Below, piece by piece: positions 1-6,721 of a stretch of DNA of 26,205 bases. A program made the translations under genes and the position numbers. How positions within the stretch are numbered: position 1 is the first letter of the stretch; each line of letters begins with the position of its first letter. The DNA comes from CAURMH01 sp963525745 (GTDB lineage: Bacteria > Pseudomonadota > Gammaproteobacteria > Enterobacterales > Pasteurellaceae), in NCBI GenBank assembly GCA_963525745.1, contig CAURMH010000017.1:1-26205 (forward strand), read 5' to 3'. The notes under the pieces are model-generated. The model did not search any database, was not told the DNA's origin, and saw nothing but the letters and a program-made list of their open reading frames with translations.

Positions 1-593
1 GGTTTAGATCGCCTAGCCGTATCGCAGTAGGAACTATCATTGTATTGTCATTTATCGGCGGTATTCTATCTTGGGTAGGATTCAACTATGGTTTAGCACA
101 AACAAACACAGAAGAATTCTGCGCAAGTTGCCACACCAATGATGCCTATCCGGAATATTTGCACAGTGTACACTATCAAACCCGTACCGGTGTGGGCGCA
201 AGTTGCCCGGATTGCCACGTTCCTCATGAATTCGGACCGAAAATGTGGCGCAAAATGGTGGCGGCAAAAGAAGTGTATGCTCATTACATGGGCTTAACCG
301 ATACCCTTGAGAAATTTAACACCCGTCGTCCACATATGGCAGAACACGAATGGGCGCGCATGAAAGGCAACGATTCACAAGAATGTCGCAACTGCCATAA
401 AATGGATCGTATGGACTTCTCTCAACAAAAAACCGTGGCACAAAAAATGCATAAATTTGCTCAAGAAAATGGCAAAACCTGTATTGACTGCCATAAAGGT
501 ATCGCGCATAACTTACCGGATATGAGCAAAGTAGCACCGGGCTGGTTACAAGACGCAGAAGTGAAACCGGCAGAACAGCAAGACAAAAAGTGA
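1..593 (+). CDS. napC: NapC, tetraheme c-type cytochrome (5' end cut by window)
   Basis: Membrane-anchored quinol dehydrogenase of the NapC/NirT family. It takes electrons from menaquinol or ubiquinol and passes them through NapB to the periplasmic nitrate reductase NapA. The open frame runs from base 3 with no start codon in the window. About 196 residues are visible, against about 200 usual for NapC, so only a few N-terminal residues are missing. An uncleaved membrane helix (visible residues about 8-30) is followed by four CxxCH heme sites (CASCH, CPDCH, CRNCH, CIDCH), as expected for a four-heme NapC. The tail after the fourth heme is short and charged. A strong hairpin follows, so this is probably the last gene of a nap operon lying to the left. 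Family assignment is firm; placement within nap is inferred because no other nap gene is visible. Confidence 0.93.
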   Translation, partial: FRSPSRIAVGTIIVLSFIGGILSWVGFNYGLAQTNTEEFCASCHTNDAYPEYLHSVHYQTRTGVGASCPDCHVPHEFGPKMWRKMVAAKEVYAHYMGLTDTLEKFNTRRPHMAEHEWARMKGNDSQECRNCHKMDRMDFSQQKTVAQKMHKFAQENGKTCIDCHKGIAHNLPDMSKVAPGWLQDAEVKPAEQQDKK

Positions 594-609
594 AACTTTG
601 TTAAAAATG

Positions 610-618
610 ACCGCACTT
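610..618 (-). repeat. DNA uptake signal sequence (USS)
   Basis: ACCGCACTT, the reverse complement of the Hin-type USS core, lies between the napC stop and its terminator hairpin. Confidence 0.85.
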
Positions 619-626
619 TAAAATGA

Positions 627-660
627 AATAGGCACTATAATGTGCCTATTCTTATATTTT
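627..660 (+). terminator. napC intrinsic terminator
   Basis: A perfect 9-bp stem, AATAGGCAC/GTGCCTATT, has the 6-base loop TATAAT and is followed by a T-rich tract. It lies 33 bases after the napC stop. Confidence 0.85.
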
Positions 661-683
661 CTGCTGACTTATTTGCGGTATTT

Positions 684-689
684 TATACT
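684..689 (+). promoter_or_regulatory. Possible -10 element of mazG
   Basis: TATACT lies 19 bases before the mazG start codon. No good -35 hexamer is visible 16-18 bases upstream, so this is a weak call. Confidence 0.3.
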
Positions 690-708
690 TAATTCCTAGG
701 TACAAAAC

Positions 709-1494
709 ATGACTTATTCAATCAACGACTTCATTCAATTAATTGCACAGTTACGCGATCCGGCTAAGGGTTGTCCGTGGGATCTTAAGCAAAATTATGA
801 ATCCATGGTTTCTTGCTTGACCGAAGAAACCTATGAAGTAATTGATGCAATTCAACGTAAAGACATGAACAACTTACGTGAAGAATTGGGCGATTTATTA
901 TTGCAAGTTGTTTTTTTCAGTCGTCTTGCGGCGGAAGATAATATGTTTACTTTTGATGATGTATTAAACGATGTAGCGGAAAAAATTATCCGCCGTCACC
1001 CCCATATTTTTGGCAACCTTACTGCAACAAACGATGAAGAAGCGCTAGCTCATTGGAATACCGCAAAAGCAAAGGAAAAACAACATACTCAAAACGAATC
1101 AATCCTAGACAATATCCCAAATGCCTTCCCGGCACTAATGCGCGCCGAGAAACTCCAAAAACAATGCGCTAAAGTCGGTTTTGACTGGCATGAAATTTCT
1201 CCCGTATTGAAAAAAGTCGAGGAAGAATTACAAGAAGTTAAAGATGAATTAGCCCAAAAACAACAGAATCAAATAAAAATCGAAGAGGAAATGGGAGATT
1301 TATTATTTTCTGTCGTCAATTTATCGCGCCATTTAGGCTGTAATGCAGAAGAAGCCTTACGTAAAGCGAATCATAAATTTACGTCACGTTTCAAAAAAGT
1401 TGAGGAAATCGTTCGTGAAAGCGGAGATAACATTGCTCAATTACCCCTTGAAGAACTTGATAAAATTTGGGCGCGAGTAAAGAAATGCAAATAA
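709..1494 (+). CDS. mazG: MazG, nucleoside triphosphate pyrophosphohydrolase
   Basis: Hydrolyses (d)NTPs, and in E. coli (p)ppGpp pools are affected, to the monophosphate plus pyrophosphate in the cytoplasm. At 261 residues it matches E. coli MazG (263). Two tandem all-alpha MazG domains are visible. The N-terminal one has EETYEVIDAI and EELGDLLLQVVF (about residues 39-68). The C-terminal one has a glutamate-rich helix and EEEMGDLLFSVVN (about 171-205); these acidic EExxE/ExxD helices bind Mg2+. The signature GCPWD near residue 21, RRHPH near 94 and the segment ALMRAEKLQKQCAKVGFDW are diagnostic. ATG 709 is the first in-frame methionine and aligns with the family N-terminus. It appears to be a single-gene unit, flanked by the napC terminator and a bidirectional terminator shared with nfuA. 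Confidence 0.96.
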   Translation: MTYSINDFIQLIAQLRDPAKGCPWDLKQNYESMVSCLTEETYEVIDAIQRKDMNNLREELGDLLLQVVFFSRLAAEDNMFTFDDVLNDVAEKIIRRHPHIFGNLTATNDEEALAHWNTAKAKEKQHTQNESILDNIPNAFPALMRAEKLQKQCAKVGFDWHEISPVLKKVEEELQEVKDELAQKQQNQIKIEEEMGDLLFSVVNLSRHLGCNAEEALRKANHKFTSRFKKVEEIVRESGDNIAQLPLEELDKIWARVKKCK

Positions 1495-1526
1495 AAATAA
1501 AACGCCGTATTCGGCGTTTTATTTTT
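1495..1526. terminator. Bidirectional terminator between mazG and nfuA
   Basis: A perfect inverted repeat, AAAACGCCG / CGGCGTTTT (1499-1507 and 1512-1520), has a TATT loop. A-rich and T-rich flanks give a U-tract on both strands, so it can end both convergent transcripts. Confidence 0.9.
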
Positions 1527-2109
1527 AGTAATAAGAATGCTCCCCGCGCTGATGCTCCGTAATATCTTTCGCCCCTTTAAGCTCATTTGGGAACATATCG
1601 ATCAACTGACGTTCGACCCCGTTTTTTAATGTCACATCCACCATTGAGCAACCATTACAACCACCTCCGAATTGTAAAATCGCGTAACCGTCATCCGTAA
1701 TTTCAATTAACGTAATCCGTCCGCCATGACTGGCCAATTGAGGATTAATTTGAGTTTGAATAACATATTCAACTCGCTCGATTAGCGGTGCATCATCCGC
1801 CACTTTACGCATTTTGGCATTCGGCGCTTTTAAGGTTAACTGCGCGCCCAATTCTTCAGTAACGTAATCAATTTCAGCTTCTTCCAAAAACGGTAAACTC
1901 ACTTCGTCAACAAAAGCGGAAAAAGTGTCGTATTTCATTTCCGTGTCACTCTCCTCAATGGAATCCGGCGGACAATAAGAAACCCCACATTCCGCATTAG
2001 GCGTACCCGGATTAACGACAAAAATGCGAATATTCGTTCCTTCTTCCTGATTATCCAACAGTTTGCGAAAATGCGCTTGCGCCGCATCAGAGATTGAAAT
2101 TTGAACCAT
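1525..2109 (-). CDS. nfuA: NfuA, Fe-S cluster carrier/biogenesis protein
   Basis: Carries and delivers [4Fe-4S] clusters to apo-proteins, mainly under oxidative or iron stress. The 194-residue product has two parts. The N-terminal degenerate A-type (HesB-like) domain includes PGTPNAECGVSYCPPDS. The C-terminal Nfu/NifU domain carries the cluster-binding CNGC at residues 151-154, inside GGGCNGCSMVDVTL, and the chain ends in EHQRGEHSYY like E. coli NfuA. The start at 2109 was chosen because this ATG follows AAGGA at good spacing and aligns with the family N-terminus. A longer frame to 2226 overlaps comF and adds an unrelated 39-residue leader. It lies 95 bases downstream of comF, the same comF(gntX)-nfuA order as in E. 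coli. It could be read from the com operon or from a promoter in that gap; none is obvious. Confidence 0.96.
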   Translation of the reverse strand: MVQISISDAAQAHFRKLLDNQEEGTNIRIFVVNPGTPNAECGVSYCPPDSIEESDTEMKYDTFSAFVDEVSLPFLEEAEIDYVTEELGAQLTLKAPNAKMRKVADDAPLIERVEYVIQTQINPQLASHGGRITLIEITDDGYAILQFGGGCNGCSMVDVTLKNGVERQLIDMFPNELKGAKDITEHQRGEHSYY

Positions 2110-2204
2110 TAAACATTCCTTAATACTTGATATAGTTTGTCGGAAATAATACTCCTCATCCCAACCTTTTTCCACCCTTTTATCTCTAAATAGTCCTACT
2201 GATA

Positions 2205-2897
2205 TTAGGTTTTTGCCAATCCCCAAACCTGAATATGCCGAATGTCGGTTTTTCTTAGCGTTTTAATCACTTCATTAAGCGTTGAGCCCGTCGTAATAAC
2301 ATCATCAACCAATGCAATAGATCGATAGCTAACTTCGGCAGCTGATGAAGAAAGGACAAAAGCGTTTTTTAAATTATGACGCCGGCTCTTAGCCGTGAGT
2401 CCGCGCTGAGTATGGGTATATTTTGCGCGTTGAATTAAATCGGAACAAAGCGGCAAATTTAACCATTTTGCCAGTTGTCGAGAAAGTAATTCCGCTTGGT
2501 TATAACCACGCTGCCATTGGCGTCGGTGATGCAGGGGTACGGGAACGATCGCTTCAGGCAAGGTCAATTGGTGGGTTCGCTTTGCATTTCGAACGGCAAG
2601 ATAAAGCAATCTGGCTAAAGTGCGGTCAAGCCAAAAGGCGTTTTGAAATTTGAATTGATGAATGAGAATGGAAAGAGGCGGCGTATAATCGCCGACCACA
2701 ACCAATCTCTCCCATAGCGGAGCCTGATGTAAACATTGGCCGCAACGCAATGAATACTGACTAAGGATCGAACCACAGCGCCCACAATGCGGCCGTATTG
2801 AAATATTTTTTAGACATCGACTACATAGCCCGTGATGCGCGATATATAAACGGGAATGACATCGAACGCAACTAAAGCTAAACGGGTTATTGAACAT
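2205..2897 (-). CDS. comF: ComF, competence protein with phosphoribosyltransferase fold
   Basis: Required for natural transformation in H. influenzae. It belongs to the ComF/GntX family and is thought to help move incoming single-stranded DNA across the inner membrane. The product is 230 residues. The N-terminal third holds four CxxC-type pairs (C10/C13, C25/C28, C38/C41, C52/C55), a double zinc-ribbon pattern. The C-terminal half is a type I PRTase fold with the PRPP loop VDDVITTGST near residues 197-206 and the conserved RGYNQAELLSRQLA. The ATG is preceded by GAGAGG four bases upstream. It is the last gene of the com operon, 51 bases after comE, and its coding sequence contains a USS. No signal peptide or membrane helix is seen, so it is cytoplasmic. 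Confidence 0.95.
   Translation of the reverse strand: MFNNPFSFSCVRCHSRLYIAHHGLCSRCLKNISIRPHCGRCGSILSQYSLRCGQCLHQAPLWERLVVVGDYTPPLSILIHQFKFQNAFWLDRTLARLLYLAVRNAKRTHQLTLPEAIVPVPLHHRRQWQRGYNQAELLSRQLAKWLNLPLCSDLIQRAKYTHTQRGLTAKSRRHNLKNAFVLSSSAAEVSYRSIALVDDVITTGSTLNEVIKTLRKTDIRHIQVWGLAKT
2618..2626 (+). repeat. USS inside comF
   Basis: AAGTGCGGT within the comF coding region, antisense to the gene. Confidence 0.85.
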
Positions 2898-2924
2898 AAG
2901 CCTCTCGTCGATTTTACTATGCTA

Positions 2925-2933
2925 AAGTGCGGT
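2925..2933 (+). repeat. USS in the comE-comF gap
   Basis: AAGTGCGGT with an AT-rich 3' flank (TAAAAAT), matching the extended Hin-type USS. It fills part of the 51-base comE-comF spacer. Confidence 0.88.
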
Positions 2934-2948
2934 TAAAAATCTAAATAT

Positions 2949-4328
2949 TTATTTAGTTTTTGTCGCGGTTTTATCATGCATTAATTTTTTGGCTGACGAC
3001 TCTTTAAAGGAATCCAGCGTTTGCCCTTGTTTAAGAATATGCGGTGTGACGAAAATAACTAATTCACGTTTTTTATGTTGTTCTTTTTCTCTGCTAAATA
3101 ATCGCTTTACAACAGGAATATCGCCAAGCAACGGCACTTTATCCACCCCTTTGGTTATCGTATCGTGAAATACTCCCCCCAGGACAATCGTTTCTCCGTC
3201 TTTAGCAAAAACCTGCGTATTAATTTCCTGTTTATCAATGGATACAACTTGGTTATTACCGTATGTTACCTGACTGCCGGGCGAATTCTGACTGACCACC
3301 AAATCCAATAAAATCGCATTGTCGCGTGAAATATGCGGCGTCACTTCAAGCCCTAGAACCGCTTCACGAAATTCAACGGACTGAGTTTCGCTTTTAGTAT
3401 TATTAATTACATAAGGAATTTCGGTTCCTTGCTTAATACTGGCGCTTTTCTTATTCGTCGTCAGCAAACGGGGGCTGGCAATAATTTCAACATTATTTTC
3501 CTGCTCTAAAGCGCTCAACTCCAAATCCAATAACCGTCCGTTAATCTTCGCGACTTGCAGCGCAATTGAGCCGGCAGGGTTTGTTACGGTCGGGAAATTC
3601 ACATTCAGATTTTCCACCACATTACTAAATCCGTTTGCCGCCAATGAACCGCTCACTCGATGCGCCCCTTCCGCCGGATTAAAAATGCCCCAGCGAACGC
3701 CCAGTTCTTTTAAACTTTCATCATTAATCGTCACAATACGTGCTTCAATGGCAATTTGCTCAATCGGTTTATCCATTTCCGCAACCAATTTTCTGATATT
3801 TTTAATCGCGCGGGCATCGTCTTGAATCAACAACAGATTACTACGGTCATCAAAACTGAGGCTTCCCGACGGGGAAAGTAATGAGCCGTTACCGGCAGTA
3901 AGTGATTTCATCACTTCCGAGGCTTTGGCAAACTGGAGTTTGATAGACGCAGTTTGCAATGCCGCAATCGGATTTTCCGCGTTTGCTCCCGTAATAACCG
4001 ACGGATCAAGCGTAGCGGCATATTTAGCATGATCGGGTAGTTTATTTAAATAATAAATCCCTTTTTCATGATGCAACTCCAACTGTTTAATGCGCGCGAC
4101 AGAACGCAATAATTGATCAAAATCGATATTATCCAATTTTAGCGAAACACTACCCTCAAGTTCATCATCAATCACTAAATTGGTTTGTTGTTCGGCAGCT
4201 AACTGCTGCAGTGTGGCAACCATCGGAGCGCGTTTTAAATGAATCGAAAAAACTTGATTGGCAGATACCGCCAAGGAGATACAAAAACTTAACAAAAATA
4301 GACCGCACTTTATCATTAATCGTGACAT
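2949..4328 (-). CDS. comE: ComE, PilQ-type outer-membrane secretin of DNA uptake
   Basis: Forms the outer-membrane ring through which the uptake pilus and DNA pass; it is the homologue of PilQ and E. coli HofQ. The 459-residue precursor starts with a clear signal peptide, predicted to be cleaved after AVSA (about residue 22). A secretin/TonB short N-terminal domain follows (about 24-95, with the LVIDDELEGSVSLKL pattern typical of the STN fold). Next come an NolW-like N1 domain (about 125-190) and the C-terminal secretin domain. Secretin signatures include LELSALEQENNVEIIASPRLLTTNKKSA, the GxEIPY strand and LxLxVxPHIxxD. The ending has VPLLGDIPVVKRLFSR and RELVIFVTPHIL. AAGGAG lies five bases before the ATG. 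The gene follows comD by nine bases. A USS is embedded in the signal-peptide codons. Confidence 0.96.
   Translation of the reverse strand: MSRLMIKCGLFLLSFCISLAVSANQVFSIHLKRAPMVATLQQLAAEQQTNLVIDDELEGSVSLKLDNIDFDQLLRSVARIKQLELHHEKGIYYLNKLPDHAKYAATLDPSVITGANAENPIAALQTASIKLQFAKASEVMKSLTAGNGSLLSPSGSLSFDDRSNLLLIQDDARAIKNIRKLVAEMDKPIEQIAIEARIVTINDESLKELGVRWGIFNPAEGAHRVSGSLAANGFSNVVENLNVNFPTVTNPAGSIALQVAKINGRLLDLELSALEQENNVEIIASPRLLTTNKKSASIKQGTEIPYVINNTKSETQSVEFREAVLGLEVTPHISRDNAILLDLVVSQNSPGSQVTYGNNQVVSIDKQEINTQVFAKDGETIVLGGVFHDTITKGVDKVPLLGDIPVVKRLFSREKEQHKKRELVIFVTPHILKQGQTLDSFKESSAKKLMHDKTATKTK
4302..4310 (-). repeat. USS in the comE signal-peptide codons
   Basis: The USS core reads along the gene strand and encodes Lys-Cys-Gly (AAG TGC GGT) in the n/h boundary of the ComE signal peptide. 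Confidence 0.85.
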
Positions 4329-4337
4329 TGAAACTCC

Positions 4338-4751
4338 TTATAGCGGTACGGAAAAAACGGTAACATCATGACATTCACGGTTTTTCGGCTTAGCCATTTG
4401 AACCTCGTTGGATGAAATCTTTTTAATTTGATAGCTTTCCTGCGCAATCCAATCATCTTGGCCGACACTAAAAATATGTTTATCAACGTCACTAAAAATC
4501 GCCTGTTGTCTATCTTTATACTGAATAAGGCCAATCAGCTTGAGATGCTGAAAACTGACCTCGGAGGCAATAACGGACGTTGCCTGCGGACACTTTATTT
4601 TCGGTTCCATGTTGACAGGGGTTTCCATCTGCGTATCGGGTTGATTGCTGCGATTTGCACGGCTGAAAGGATCGCGTTTTGCGTCAGCACTAAAAATGCA
4701 CAGCATGAGCCCGACAAAGAAGAGCTTTTTCCAGTTAATCCTTTTCCACAT
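4338..4751 (-). CDS. comD: ComD, PilP-like periplasmic pilot protein
   Basis: Periplasmic component thought to link the inner-membrane ComA-C platform to the ComE secretin, as PilP does in type IV pilus systems. The product is 137 residues. A positively charged start and a hydrophobic stretch (about residues 9-22) ending in SADA look like a cleavable signal peptide. RDPFSR follows directly, the conserved motif at the PilP N-terminus. The C-terminal 60 residues form the small beta domain (LIGLIQYKDRQQAIF...). No lipobox cysteine is seen, unlike many PilP proteins. Two other cysteines (in IKCPQ and RECHD) could form a disulfide. It is separated by two bases from comC and nine from comE, so it is translated in the same transcript. 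The name rests mainly on operon position; sequence similarity in this family is low. Confidence 0.9.
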   Translation of the reverse strand: MWKRINWKKLFFVGLMLCIFSADAKRDPFSRANRSNQPDTQMETPVNMEPKIKCPQATSVIASEVSFQHLKLIGLIQYKDRQQAIFSDVDKHIFSVGQDDWIAQESYQIKKISSNEVQMAKPKNRECHDVTVFSVPL

Positions 4752-4753
4752 AA

Positions 4754-5281
4754 TTACTCCTGCATTAATTGTAAAACGACGCTGCTCTCAATTGAGCGTT
4801 GATCGTCGGAGTCATCCTGACGGAAGATACTCAGGCGAACTAATGCAACGTTCGGTTGAGTTAAAAGTGCGGTCAATAATTGCGATAAATCTGCAAAATG
4901 ACCTTCCAGCGTCAGCTGTAGCACCAACCCTTGGTTAAACGTCCAACGGCTCAATGGAATATGCAACCGCTCACTTTTATTCTGTTGAATAAATCGGTTT
5001 AAGGGTAAGGTTTTTGCCGCTAATTCGGGCGTTAATTGCTGTTGAACCGATTTCTGTTTTAACACGGCGAGAATTTTCTGTTGCCGCAATAATTCATCTT
5101 GTGCCTCATGCCAATTTCTTTCTGCCGTTTGGCGCTGATGTTGATTTGAAAAATACGTCATAATCGGAAAAAAATTGACCGCACTTATGATACCGATAAA
5201 CAAGAAGAGGCGATAAACAGACGGAAACAATAACCATCTGGCGATGGGATGTTCTAATGATTGGAAACCGAGTAATGACAT
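4754..5281 (-). CDS. comC: ComC, PilO-like inner-membrane protein
   Basis: Predicted bitopic inner-membrane protein of the DNA uptake platform, matching PilO in position and architecture. It has 175 residues with one N-terminal membrane helix (about 22-43, rich in Leu/Phe/Ile), then a coiled-coil-like charged segment (about 46-80) and a small periplasmic domain. The ATG overlaps the comB stop by one base (TAATG), which implies translational coupling. Two USS lie in the gene. The assignment depends on the operon order comA-B-C-D-E and the architecture, since this family diverges fast. Confidence 0.92.
   Translation of the reverse strand: MSLLGFQSLEHPIARWLLFPSVYRLFLFIGIISAVNFFPIMTYFSNQHQRQTAERNWHEAQDELLRQQKILAVLKQKSVQQQLTPELAAKTLPLNRFIQQNKSERLHIPLSRWTFNQGLVLQLTLEGHFADLSQLLTALLTQPNVALVRLSIFRQDDSDDQRSIESSVVLQLMQE
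4865..4873 (+). repeat. USS inside comC
   Basis: AAGTGCGGT preceded by AA, antisense to comC. Confidence 0.85.
5178..5186 (-). repeat. USS inside comC (second copy)
   Basis: ACCGCACTT on the plus strand, so the USS core reads along the comC strand, in the codons just after the membrane helix. Confidence 0.85.
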
Positions 5282-5796
5282 TAATTCGCCTCCGAATCAT
5301 TTATCCGTATTTCAAACTCAAATTGCAGCCGATCGGACAGCGATTCAAAGTGAGTCAACCGAATTTGAGCAAACCGTTCGCGCAAAAATTGATGAATTTC
5401 CTCAAATTCCTGCTGAGTTGCCGCCTTTCCTTTGAGTCGGAGATGTTCCGCATCAATAACAAATTCGTCCAGCTCTCCCTGATAAAAAGGTAATTCCATC
5501 AAGTCGGCAAGAATACGTCGAGCCGATTCCGTTGCGAGCGGACGTTGTTGTTCCGTTTCTTGAGTTTGCCGGCGAAATTGAACGATTTGTTGTTGAACTT
5601 GATCGGTTTTATGTTGAATTTGTTCAAATTGTTCATAAAGTTCGTCAATCGTTAGCCCCTGTGTTTTATTCCAAGAAGAAAATAAGGTATAAAAGAGAAT
5701 AGAAAAAATGATGCAAACGAGCAGTTGCCATAAAAAAAGCGTCAAACGTCGCCGGTGTTCCATCAATCGCCAAGGAAGCAAATTAATATCACGCAT
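5281..5796 (-). CDS. comB: ComB, PilN-like inner-membrane protein
   Basis: Predicted inner-membrane partner of ComA and ComC in the uptake platform. The 171-residue product begins MRDINLLPWR. The INLLPWR motif is the hallmark of PilN N-termini, which dock onto the actin-like PilM (here ComA). One membrane helix follows (about residues 19-41), then a glutamine-rich coiled coil (about 52-95) and an alpha/beta periplasmic domain. An in-frame TTG at 5808 would add four residues but lies inside the ribosome-binding sequence (GAGGA). The ATG at 5796 is therefore the better start. It lies 25 bases after comA and its stop overlaps the comC start. Confidence 0.93.
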   Translation of the reverse strand: MRDINLLPWRLMEHRRRLTLFLWQLLVCIIFSILFYTLFSSWNKTQGLTIDELYEQFEQIQHKTDQVQQQIVQFRRQTQETEQQRPLATESARRILADLMELPFYQGELDEFVIDAEHLRLKGKAATQQEFEEIHQFLRERFAQIRLTHFESLSDRLQFEFEIRINDSEAN

Positions 5797-5821
5797 AGAT
5801 TTCCTCAATAATAAAAGGAGA

Positions 5822-6601
5822 TTAGGTTAAATCCTGTTGCCACAACGCATTACCTAACGCAATGAAAGGGAATGATGTCGAAATCGGTTGCCATTGTTCA
5901 GGTAATTTCTCCTCTCCGCTGCGTCGATAAACATAAATTTGCTCGATAGGCTCAGGATAACGCTGCCGAAATTGTTCCACAAGTGCGGTCGGATTCTGTG
6001 AAGTTTCGTTGTATTGCAATTGTAAAACCTGACGTTGTCGGATTCGCTCACAAACAGCCAGGCAAAATTGTTCGTCAATATAAAGAAGCAGTGAATTAGC
6101 CGGGATACTTTTTAGTAAGTAATGAAATGCACGAAAAATAGCATTTGCCGTCACATCTAAACAATCTAAAACAAAAGGAGAATAATCTTCAAGAAAGGCA
6201 GCGGCCATTTGTTGGCGCAATGCATATAAATCAAGTCGGAACCCTTGCTTAAGCGGGTGAGATGTATAATCGAACCAGAGTTCATCAAGCGGAATCGGCA
6301 ACGCTTTATTAAGAACAAAGCGGCATTGTCGGCGGCATTCCTGTTCATTAAGAATTTGAGGCAAAATGAGCGTTTTATGCCAAATTAAATGAGAGGATAT
6401 TGCGGCAATAAATCGAACTTGATGATTCCCTTGCCCAAAATCCTGACTAAGGGATTGAAATAAAAAGGATTTCGCCTCAGAAATCGGTTTCACACAGGTT
6501 TTGATCTGTCTTGCTTGATCCAGCCACACAATTTCCATTTGTTGCATTCGTTTATAGAGACCAACCTGTATCCTTTTTAATGTTTTTACTGCAACCCGCA
6601 T
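5822..6601 (-). CDS. comA: ComA, PilM-like actin-fold protein of competence
   Basis: First gene of the comA-F operon, required for DNA uptake in H. influenzae and homologous to PilM and E. coli HofM. The 259-residue protein lacks a signal peptide and should sit on the cytoplasmic face, binding the INLLPW tail of ComB. The actin-like fold is only weakly visible by eye. Supporting segments are a VWLDQARQIK start and a PIPLDELWFDY segment like the PilM 'AR.ALPF...' region. AGGA precedes the ATG at about six bases. Upstream lie a -10-like TATTAT (6658-6663) and a CRP-S/Sxy competence site (6700-6721). The operon is therefore expected to be induced by cAMP-CRP plus Sxy (TfoX). The divergent neighbour ponA is the same as in H. 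influenzae and in E. coli (hofM-mrcA). Confidence 0.94.
   Translation of the reverse strand: MRVAVKTLKRIQVGLYKRMQQMEIVWLDQARQIKTCVKPISEAKSFLFQSLSQDFGQGNHQVRFIAAISSHLIWHKTLILPQILNEQECRRQCRFVLNKALPIPLDELWFDYTSHPLKQGFRLDLYALRQQMAAAFLEDYSPFVLDCLDVTANAIFRAFHYLLKSIPANSLLLYIDEQFCLAVCERIRQRQVLQLQYNETSQNPTALVEQFRQRYPEPIEQIYVYRRSGEEKLPEQWQPISTSFPFIALGNALWQQDLT
5981..5989 (+). repeat. USS inside comA
   Basis: AAGTGCGGT, antisense to comA. Confidence 0.85.
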
Positions 6602-6657
6602 ATTATTTCCTATTATTTGAACAGCTAATCTTTTATACTTACCAGCCGAATAGCCGA

Positions 6658-6663
6658 ATAATA
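6658..6663 (-). promoter_or_regulatory. Candidate -10 of the comA-F promoter
   Basis: Minus-strand TATTAT would place the transcript start near 6651. That is about 50 bases before the comA ATG and about 60 bases from the centre of the CRP-S site, close to the class I activation distance. No consensus -35 is present, as expected for an activator-dependent promoter. Confidence 0.6.
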
Positions 6664-6699
6664 GTCAGATTTTTTGAACGTTCACTTAAACAGAGAGAA

Positions 6700-6721
6700 T
6701 TTTACGATGCGGATCGCAAAA
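6700..6721. promoter_or_regulatory. CRP-S (Sxy-dependent competence) site overlapping the ponA start
   Basis: A 22-bp dyad with half-sites TTTTACGATG and GATCGCAAAA around CG. It matches the competence element consensus TTTTGCGATC-N2-GATCGCAAAA at all but two positions. The right half is perfect and has the CRP-S-specific C in its core. The ponA ATG (6707) lies inside the site. Confidence 0.85.

Noticed and set aside
2188..2214. Partly symmetric sequence (CCTA...TAGG) before nfuA resembling an IscR operator
   Set aside because: It matches neither the type 1 nor type 2 IscR consensus well in spacing or bases, and half of it lies in the comF stop region.
2110..2226. 39-residue N-terminal extension of nfuA
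   Set aside because: It overlaps comF, has no family match, and the internal ATG at 2109 has a good ribosome site and aligns with NfuA proteins.
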